Positions 56,081 through 64,000 of a stretch of DNA of 64,000 nucleotides are shown here, in pieces (within the stretch, counting starts at the first letter, position 1; each line of letters starts with the position of its first letter). The stretch spans positions 1,116,001-1,180,000 of the forward strand of contig JAFFJZ010000013.1 of assembly GCA_018340375.1 (NCBI GenBank), written 5' to 3'. Below the pieces are notes generated by a model. That model made no database searches, had not been told where the DNA came from, and saw only the letters and a list, made by a program, of their open reading frames with translations. The position numbers and the translations under genes were made by a program. The stretch comes from Gonatopus flavifemur (lineage: Eukaryota; Arthropoda; Insecta; Hymenoptera; Dryinidae).

Positions 56081-58063
56081 AGTCTCATTTTGATGTATCG
56101 AAGAATCGTTTTAGTCAGGGGAATGTATGTAGAATACATTGATGGGGTCAAAAAGTTGCTTATATCCGAGGATTCCCGTACAGAATCCAATGAAGTACAG
56201 ATTTAAAGTGAATCTGTCAGGAACTTCGAAATCTCCACAGCTATTTTACATGCTTCTTCACGGTCAAAACTTTTGATGAAACTGCTTCAAATGTTCATAA
56301 ATTTTGCATCAATACATGAAAGTTAGCGAAAATCCGTTATCTGTCGTTTAATTCTTTCAACTAATGTATTTCGACCTTACTGGAAGGAGTAAAAGAAAGC
56401 TTCGGCAAGCTAGGGTCTGAAATTAACTTTCCCAGACAGCTGAGAGAGTGAAGTGATAACTCTATAAGTTTCAAAACAGTCCTCCGCCGTCTGCGAGTTC
56501 TACAGGATTTTGGAGTTCACCACCTCGAACGCGAACATAGATATAAACTCGTCACTTACGAAGCGGTGGGCTTCAACGACCTCGACATCACCAGGTAAGA
56601 GGAAAGTAAACAATTGTATATAAACAAATATGTTTATATCCACAATCATGCTTTGTTTACACATAATTCCTGGAGGTGCTATCGAAGCTATCGGTTCTCA
56701 GCATTAATAATAGCCTCTCAGTCGTGTATTATTGTTTGTGTGTGCATCATTCGAGTTGTAATGGAAAGTGAACAAGTGAAAATTACATATAAGTGTATTT
56801 GTGATGCCATCTTTACTGGAAAGTGTATCACAGAATTTTTTTAGAAGAAATATCCTCACCTGGAAGAGACAACCCTGGATAAAATTGAGAAGGAAATTGG
56901 AAAACGATTTTTATCTCATTTCAACAAAAAATTGAAATCCGTCCACCACAGCAAGCAGAAATTTCTGGATAAGTACAGCTCCTGGTTGGAAGGAAAATTT
57001 CATGTTAATGTATCTAATAACGATAAGTCGTCAAACCCAGCTGCTTCATCAAGTGGTGGTAGATCGATGAAAGAATTTAGTGAGTGCAGTGATAGAGGCA
57101 AACGTCACAAAATCCAACAGCTTCGCACTTCAGTTACACAGAATATAATAGACGCAGCTTCCACATCTGGTTCTAAACAAGGTACCCAGGTCTTTGACCC
57201 GAATCAAGCTCATGCATTGATGATTCAGACAAAACTTACCAAGTTTCAATATCAAGTTTTACGAATGGCTTGTGAAGAAATCGGACACGACATTTTTCCC
57301 GTATATGATGAGGTATTGGCAGCTGAGAAAAAGTATTATCCGGCCAATGTGAAAATTGCTGAAACCGGAGCATGAGTCACCCTCCACAGCTCACTTGATC
57401 ATACGGCTGAGAGAATTCTCCAAACGATCAAGGCAGAAGAAAGGGCCAGAATAGAAAATAAGGAGCCGTTGTTGGTTACTAGATGGGGGCTTGATGGGGC
57501 GTCCGGGCGAAGTGGTTATTCGCAAAAATTTTCTGATGAGAACCAAGAAGTATCGGATACGAATCTACTCATGACTTCCATTGCACCATTGCAAATGAAA
57601 CTCACTGGAGATCAAACCACCTTGATTTGGAGAAATCCTCGACCCTCTTCAACCCGTTTCTGTAGAGCATTGAGGTTTAAGTACGCCAGAGAAACATCGG
57701 AGTTGGTGAGAACAGGAAAACAACGCCTTGATTACGAAATTGAACAGTTGCGACATTCTACACGTACTTCCGGTGACCTTACAATCAAAGTGAAACATGA
57801 ACTACATTTTACATGACTATTAAGGTATCTGACCATTTCCATCTAACTGCAATCGGACCAATTGCATCTTTTTTTGCTATTCTATCACAATATTTTTCCG
57901 TAAGGATCAATTTTTTTTCTCCAGTCGTTACCAAGATACAGTGAGTTGGATAGGTTAAGTATTAAGCTATCTGGAAATCGGAAAAATGGCATGAAGTGGG
58001 CGTTCTAAAGGAAAAAGGGTTACATGGGATTTTTTTGCTTTTTTTTCGCTGTCAGATATGATA

Positions 58064-59355
58064 CGAGGGTGGATTGATAAGTTTCCGGCCTGACCAAGAA
58101 AAACAACGTTTTTAAGAATTTTTTTTTTTTATTTCTCAACATAATCTCCTCCAAGGCTGATACATTTCTCATAGCGGTGTTCTAGTCTAGTAATGCCATC
58201 TCTATAGACTGATTCGTCAAGCTCCTCAAAATACCCATTTACAGCTTCGATTACTTCTTCATTGTCCGCAAATCTCTTACCGCCGAGCCATTTTTTGAGG
58301 TTAGGAAACAGATAATAGTCACTCGGGGCTAGGTCTGGAGAGTAGGGAGGGTGCGGCATCAATTCAAACTTCAGATCGTTGATTTTAGCCATCGCAACGA
58401 TTGACGTGTGCGCTGGTGCGTTATCGTGATGAAACAAGATTTTTTTCTTCGCCAGATGAGGTCGTTTAATTTTCACTTCGTGGCTCAAACGTTGCAATAA
58501 GTCTGCGTAGTATTGACCAGTGATAGTTTTACCCTTTTCAAGGTAATCAATGTATATAATACCTCTTGCATCCCAAAAAACAGTAGCCATAACCTTGTTC
58601 GCCGAAAAAATTGTTTTTGCCTTCTTTGGAGTTGGTTCCCTGGTCCAATCCACTGTTTAGACTGTTCTTTGGTTTCAGGAGTGTAGTGGTGGACCCAAGT
58701 TTCGTCAACGGTTACGAATCGACGCAAAAATTCGCTTGGATTACGCTTATACAACGCCAAATTGGCGGTAGAAATGTTCTTTCGAATCAATTTTTGGTCG
58801 ACTGTTAGCAAACGCGGCACCCATCTTGCACAGAGCTTTTCCATATACAAATGTTGGTGCAAAATATTTTGTACACGTTCATATGACATCTTACAGGTCT
58901 CAGCTATCTCACGAACTTTTAATCTGCGATCTTTCAGCACTATTTGATGGATTTTTTCGATCATATCTGGAGTTGTGACCTCAATGGGGCGTCCTGAGCG
59001 AGGCTCATCAGAGGTGCTCACACGACCCTTTTTAAACTCGGAAACCCACTGCTTAACGGTTGAATATGATGGGGAGGATGTCCCCAGTGTTGAGTCCATC
59101 TCTTCTTTAATTTCCTTCGGCGTTAACCCCTTCAAATAAAAGTATTTGATGACAGCACGATTTTCCAGCTTTTCCATTTTTACGAAAAACACAGAGGCGT
59201 CTTGGTCAGCGTGCTCTCAAAACTAAACTAACATGGCGATCGGACTGAAACTATAGCTACAAGCTATCTAAGGATGGTACTATAGAACGCCACTTCAAGG
59301 TAGGCCTAGTGGCGCAATCTCTTGGTCAGGCCGGAAACTTATCAATCCACCCTCG
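58064..59355 (-). mobile_element. mariner element nested in the foldback
   Basis: The ends CGAGGGTGGATTGATAAGTT and its complement are flanked by TA on both sides (58062-58063 and 59356-59357). The 1292 bp length is typical of a full mariner. The opposite foldback arm shows the uninterrupted site (GATATGGTATGTCATTTTTC). Confidence 0.9.
58129..59177 (-). pseudogene. mariner transposase, single frameshift
   Basis: A nearly complete DD34D mariner transposase. The N-terminal HTH region starts [20 protein letters not shown]. The linker has [11 protein letters not shown]. The first Asp is in [20 protein letters not shown], the second in FHHDNAPAHTS and the third in PHPPYSPDLAPSDYYLF, with 34 residues between the last two. 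It ends ISLGGDYVEK. A one-base loss in a G run near 58643 shifts the frame between the first and second Asp; nothing else is wrong. The Met at 59177 is preferred over 59192 because the family starts there. The youngest-looking element of the nest. Confidence 0.9.
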
Positions 59356-59710
59356 TATATCATTTTTCTTTGAATTTGAAAAACAAAATTTTTCAAACAA
59401 ATTTTCCAACAAAAAATTTTTTTTTTCCGGAATTTTTTTGGGACTTTCCTCTGTATATGACGAGGTGTTAGAAGCGGTGTAGGCTGATAATTGGAGGACA
59501 TGGAATAGGTGGACCATTGGGAATTTGGCAGGAAAACGATTTTTTTGCTACAGCCGTTATCAAAGTGCGGTGGGTTGGAGGAGGTGGGTATTGAGGTCTT
59601 TGGAAATCAGGTGGGAGGCTGGAAGAGACTGAGTACAGGAAACGTTTTAATGAGATTTTCTTGCTTATTTTCAGCCACCAGATAGCGTGTGCGATCCTGT
59701 GTTTAGATTC

Positions 59711-62703
59711 ACCATCTAGTTCAGTGTAGAATTTTTGGCTACCATCTAGTTGACGCTTCGATTTTTTGGCTACCATCTAGTTCAGTCTAGAATTTTTTGC
59801 TACCGACTAGTTGACTCTTCGATTTTTTTGCTACCATCTAGTCCACTGTTCGATCTTTTTGCTACCATGTGGTTCAGTCTAGAATTCTTTGCTGCCATCT
59901 AGTCGACCCTCCGATTTTTTTGCAACCATCTAGTTCAGTTTAGAATTGTTTGCTACCATCTAATTCATTCTCCGATGTTTTGGCGACCATCTAGGTCAGT
60001 CTAGAATTTTTTGCTACCATCTAGTTGACTCTTCGATTTTATGCTACCATCTAGTTCAGTCTAGGATTTTTTGCTACCATCAGGTTGACTCTTCGATTCT
60101 TTTGCTACCATCTAGTTCAGTCTAGAATATTTTGCTACCATCTAGTTCAGTCTACAATTTTTTTTTACCATCTAGTCGACTCTCCGATTTTTTTGCAACC
60201 ATCTAGTTCAGTTTAGAATTTTTTGCTACCATCTAATTCATTCTCCGATGTTTTGGCGACCATCTAGGTCAGTCTAGAATTTTTTGCTACCATCTAGTTG
60301 ACTTTTCGATTTTATGCTACCATCTAGTTCAGTCTAGGATTTTTTGCTACCATCAAGTTGACTCTTCGATTCTTTTGCTACCATCTAGTTCACTGTTCGA
60401 TTTTTTTGCTACCATCTAGTCGACTCTCCGATTTTTTTGCTAACGTCTAGTTCAGTCTAGAATTTTTTGCTACCATCTAGTTCATTCTCCGATGTTTCCG
60501 CTACCATCTAGTTCAGTCTAGAATCCCTTCCCACCATCTAGTTGACTCTTCGATTCTTTTGCTACCATCTAGTTCACTCTCCGATTTTTTTGCTACCCCC
60601 TAGTTCACTCTTTGATTCTTTTGCTACCATCCAGTTCAGTCTGAAATTTTTTGTGACCATCTAGTCGACTCTCCGATTTTTTTGCTACCTTCTAGTTCAG
60701 TCTAGAATTTTTTGCTACCATCTAGTTGACTCTTCGATTTTTTTGCCACCATCTAGTTCAGTCTAGAATTTTTTGCTACCATCTGGTTCACTCTCCGATT
60801 TTTATGCTACCATCCAGTTCACTCTTCGATTTTTCCGCTACCATCTAGTTCAGTCCAGAATTTTTTGCTACTATCTAGTTCACTCTCCGAATCTAGACTG
60901 AACTGGATGGTAGCAAAAAAATCGGGAAGTGAACGAGATGGTAGGAACGAATCCTAGACTGAACTAGATTGTAGCAAGAAAATCGAGGGTCAACTGGGAG
61001 CCGGAAATTCTAGACTGAACTAGATGGTAGCAAAAAATTCTAATATGAACTGGATGGTAGCAAAAAAATCGGAGAGTGAACTAGATGATAGCAAAAAAAT
61101 CAGAAGGTCAACGAGATGGTAGAGAGAAATCTTAGACTGAACTAGATGGTAGCAAAAAGATCGGAGGATGAACTAGATTGTAGCGAAAGAATCGAAGAGT
61201 CAACTAGATGGTAGCGGAAAATTCTAGACTCAACTAGACGGTAGCAGAAAAATCGGAGAGTCGACTAGATGGTAGCGAAAAATTCTAGACTCAACTAGAC
61301 GGTAGCAGAAAAATCGGAGAGTCGACTAGATGGTAGCAAAAAATTCTAGACTGAACTAGATGGTAACAAAGAATTCTGGACTGAACTAGATGGTAGCAAA
61401 GAATTTTAGACTGAACTAGATGGTAGCAAGGGGATCGAAAAGTCAACTAGATAATAGCAAAAAATTCTAGACTGAACTCGATGGTAGCAAAAAATTCTAG
61501 ACTGAATTAGATGGTAGCAAAAAAATCGAAGGGTCAACTAGATGGTAGCAAAGAATTCTAGACTGGACTGGATGGTAGCGAAAAAATCGGAGAGTGAACT
61601 AGATAGTGGCAAAAAATTCTACACTGAACTAGATAGTAGCAGAAAAATCGGAGAGTCGACTAGATGGTGGCAAAAAATCTGGAGAGAAAACTAGATGGTA
61701 GCAAAGAAATCGGAGGTCAAGTGGATGGTCGCAAAAAATTATAAACTGAACTAGATGGTCCCAAAAAAATCGAAGAGTCAACTAGATGGTAGCAAAAAAT
61801 TCTAGACTGAACTAGACGGTAGCAAAAAAATCAGAGAGTCGAGTAGATGGTAACAAAAAATTCTAGACTGAACTAGATGGTAGCAAAGAATTCTAGACTG
61901 AACTAGATGGTAGCAAAAAATACTAAACTGAACAAGATGGTAGCAAGAAGATCGAACAGTGAACTGGATGGTAGCAAAAAAATCGAAGAGTCAACTAGAT
62001 GGTAGCAAGAAATTCTAGACTGAACTAGATGGTGGCAAAAAATCGGCGAGTTAACTAGATGGTAGCAGAAAATTCTGGACTGAACTAGACGGTAGCGAAA
62101 AATCGAAGAATCAACTGGATGGTAGCAAAAAATTCCAGACTGAACTAGATGATAGCAAAAAATTCTAGACTGAACTAGATGGTAGCAAAAACATCGCAGA
62201 GTCAACTAGATGGTAGCAAAGAATTCTAGACTGAACTAGATGGTAGCAAAAAATTCTAGACTGAAATAGATGGTAGCAAAAAAATCGGAGAGTCGACTAG
62301 ATGGTGGCGAAAAATTTGGAGAGAGAACTAGATGGTAGCAAAAAAATCGGAGAGTGAACTAGAAGGTAATAAAAAATTCTAGAATGAACTAGATGGTAGC
62401 AAAAAGTTCTAGTTCGAACTAGATGGTCGCCAAAAAATCGGGGAGTGGATTAGATGGTAGCAAAAAATTCTAGACGGAACTAGATGGTAGCAAAAAAATC
62501 GAAGAGTCAACTAGATGATAGCAAAAAATCCTAGGCTGAATTCGATGGTAGCAAAGAATCGAAGAGGCAACTAGATGGTAGCAAAAAAATTGAAGAGTCA
62601 ACTAGATGGTAGCGAAAAATTCTAGACTGAACTAGATGGTGGCAAATACATCGAAGAGTCAACTAGACGGTAGCAAAAAATTCTACACTGAACTAGATGG
62701 TGG
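59711..62703. repeat. ~30-31 bp minisatellite, orientation flips at 60890
   Basis: Units are built on GCTACCATCTAGTT followed by one of two variants, CAGTCTAGAATTTTTT or GACTCTTCGATTTTTTT, of about 30 and 31 bp. From 59711 to 60890 they read in this orientation; from 60891 to 62703 they read as the complement (GATGGTAGCAAAAAA..). By length there are roughly 38 and 60 units. They form the inner part of the foldback arms. ORFs across it, such as 61903-62205, are repeat artefacts. Confidence 0.9.
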
Positions 62704-63490
62704 ATCTAAACACAGGATCGCACACGCTATCTGGTGGCTGGAAAGCAAGAAAATCTCATTGAAATGTTTCCTGTACTCAGTCTCTTCCACCCTCCCACCT
62801 GATTTCCGAAGATCTCAATACCCACTCCCCCTAACCCACCGCACTTTGATAACGGCTGTAGCAAAAAAATCGTTTTCCTGGCAAATTCCCAATGGTCCAC
62901 CTATTCCATGTCCTATAATTATCAGCTCACACCGCTTCCAACATCTCGTCATATAAAGAGGAGAGTCCCAAAAAAATTCCGGAAGAAAAAAATTTTTTAT
63001 TGAAGAATTTGTTTGAAAAATTTTGTTTTTCAAATTCAAAGAAAAATGACATACCATATCTGACAGCGAAAAAAAGGCAAAAAAATCCCATGCAACCCTT
63101 TTTCCTCTACAACGCTCACTTCATGCCATTTTTCTGATTTCCAGATAGCTTAATACTTAACCTATCTAACTCACTGTACCTTGGTAACGGCTAGAGCGGA
63201 AACATTGATCCTCACGGCAAAATATTGCAAAAAAATAGCAGAAAAAGATGCAATTGGTCCGATTGCAGTCAGATGGTAATGGTCAGATAGCTTGATAGAC
63301 CTACATTTTACAATGATTGATGGTGAAGTAGCCCAATATGTTACGGAGACAACAGCATCGAGCAAATGTGTCGTGTGTCAAGCTTGCCCGACTCAGATGA
63401 ATAATTTGTCAGCAGTAAAGCAAAGACCAACTAGTCAGGAAGCCCTTCAGTTGGGCATGTCAACGTTCCATGCTCGTATTATATGTACAT

Positions 63491-63607
63491 AGGATATCTG
63501 GGTCGAGGATGAACATCCACGGAGGGAAACAAATTTTACAATTATTGTTTCAACAATTTGTAAGAATTTTTTCCCTTGTGGATGTCCATCCTTAACCCAG
63601 ATATCCT
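63491..63607. mobile_element. Palindromic MITE with AGGATATCTGGGT ends
   Basis: AGGATATCTGGGTCGAGGAT and ATCCTTAACCCAGATATCCT face each other over 117 bp, with GTTTCAACAATTTG near the turn. It interrupts or replaces the Transib-like coding frame after the HARIICT codons. Confidence 0.7.
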
Positions 63608-64000
63608 ATCCCCAATAGTCACTTTTCCCGTAGGCCCAGCAGTTCCACCGTGGGCACCAACGGGTATGGAGTATTCGAAATTGTTTATAATTTCCATTCA
63701 CAAACAAACGCGGTGGTTGGAAACTTTCCAAACCACTTCTTCTTTTATGAAATCTTCCGGAGAACACGATCCTGGGGTTTTCATCCACGTGAATTCATAT
63801 TTCCAACGAATTGTTTAAACAAATTGTAAAAATTTTTTCCCTCCGTGGATGTTCATCCTTCACCCAGATATCCTATTCCCAATAGTGACTTTTCCCGTAG
63901 GCCCAGCAGTTTCACCGTGGGCACGAACGGGTATGGAGTATTCGAAATTGTTTATAATTGTTATTTAAACACAATGCGATGGTTGAAAACTTTCCAAACC
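63571..64000. repeat. ~266-bp tandem repeat, cut by window end
   Basis: The sequence from 63571 (TTCCC, GTGGATGTCCATCC, then CCCAATAGT and GGCCCAGCAGTT) recurs from 63837 with few changes, an offset of about 266 bp. The first copy includes the right half of the preceding hairpin, so the hairpin arm is part of the unit. It runs past 64000. Confidence 0.75.

Larger units (their letters stand above)
57814..63300. mobile_element. Giant foldback element (5.5 kb) with 31-bp repeat arms
   Basis: The outer ends (CTATTAAGGTATCTGACC and the complement of GGTCAGATAGCTTGATAG) are inverted repeats. The outer arms of ~600 bp (57814-58061 plus 59358-59710; 62704-63300) match throughout. Inward of them lie tandem ~31-bp repeats that flip at 60890. 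CTACATTTTACA flanks the element on both sides (57802-57813 and 63301-63312), a 12-bp target duplication. A mariner interrupts the left arm. No transposase is recognised. The plan resembles Drosophila FB elements. Confidence 0.85.
56042..63490 (+). mobile_element. Transib/RAG1-like element (right end not identified)
   Basis: The left terminus reads CACTATG, 23 bp, then AAAAAATCT (56072-56080). Transib ends and vertebrate recombination signals share this heptamer-23-nonamer layout. A transposase relic starts about 720 bp inside. The element is interrupted by a 5.5 kb foldback insert (57814-63300) and then by a small palindrome at 63491, past which it was not followed; its right end probably lies beyond the window or is lost. 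Confidence 0.6.
56761..63490 (+). pseudogene. Transib/RAG1-like transposase relic, split by an insertion
   Basis: One frame runs from ATG 56761 to 57813 with a TAG at about 56841 and a TGA at 57373-57375. It continues at 63301-63490 once the foldback insert and one duplication copy are disregarded. RWGLDGASGRSGYSQKF (Asp codon 57493-57495) matches the RAG1 block around Asp600 (YDGMGD). NPRPSSTRFCRALRF matches the following block. FTMIDGEV (Asp codon 63319-63321), 15 residues before CVVC, matches RAG1 Asp708 and its CxxC zinc ligands. The final Glu domain was not seen, since the frame ends at a MITE. Upstream is a Ser-rich linker. It is non-functional here. Confidence 0.65.

Noticed and set aside
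59711..62703. Regular ~31-bp repeats as a CRISPR array
   Set aside because: The repeats are contiguous with no unique spacers, flip orientation in the middle and lie in a eukaryotic foldback element.
1..64000. Endogenous viral or LTR-retrotransposon sequence
   Set aside because: No gag, protease, integrase or envelope-like frame and no long direct terminal repeats were seen; the only reverse-transcriptase piece is a LINE 3' end.

Overview
This 64 kb window is eukaryotic, AT-rich and almost entirely made of nested and decayed DNA transposons. The families present (mariner, two kinds of long-inverted-repeat DD41D elements, hAT, piggyBac, pogo/Tigger, a Chapaev3-like element, a Transib/RAG1-like element and foldback elements) together with one recognisable host exon point to an arthropod, most likely an insect; a hymenopteran is possible but this is only an impression. 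Only one host coding segment is supported: an 88-codon exon of the mitochondrial hydroxyacid-oxoacid transhydrogenase (ADHFE1) at 37056-37319 on the + strand. Its other exons are not recognised, so the surrounding DNA may be intron or flank filled with repeats.

Layout. 1-3.7 kb: a palindromic MITE, a ~160 bp repeat family in minus orientation and a 163 bp tandem array. 3.7-12.1 kb: a cluster of long-TIR DD41D elements. Two ~2 kb copies (3691-5721 and 5733-7724) lie back to back and form a ~4 kb palindrome, each with its own stop codons; a third element (7848-10276) carries the only apparently uninterrupted transposase in the window (8541-9590, 349 aa); 10807-12103 is a non-coding long-TIR relative. 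12.3-20.4 kb: an inverted-repeat element, piggyBac, mariner and pogo/Tigger remnants and small MITEs.

20.4-31.2 kb: a 10.8 kb hAT element with a perfect 8-bp target duplication (GCTCTAAC). Its spliced transposase gene (minus strand) is split by a 3.75 kb Chapaev3-like element with TAA duplications; removing that insert restores the hAT reading frame. 31.2-47.5 kb: the ADHFE1 exon surrounded by non-coding foldback elements, two of them related to each other (33316-36212 and 39550-40988), a piggyBac-type TTAA element with inverted ~120 bp repeats (41175-43721), and a foldback (45135-47505) whose spacer holds a small ORF. 47.5-56 kb: mostly unrecognised sequence with a mariner 3' end, a LINE 3' end, a deletion derivative of the Chapaev3-like element and several palindromic MITEs.

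56.0-64 kb: the most striking region, a three-level nest. A Transib/RAG1-like element begins at 56042 with a terminus resembling a V(D)J recombination signal (CACTATG, 23-bp spacer, A-rich nonamer). Its transposase gene is cut, just before the codon of the second catalytic aspartate, by a 5.5 kb foldback element made of ~600 bp terminal arms and about a hundred ~31-bp repeats that reverse orientation at the centre. That foldback in turn contains a 1.29 kb mariner with a single frameshift. Since all calls come from reading the sequence without database searches, family names rest on motif recognition.
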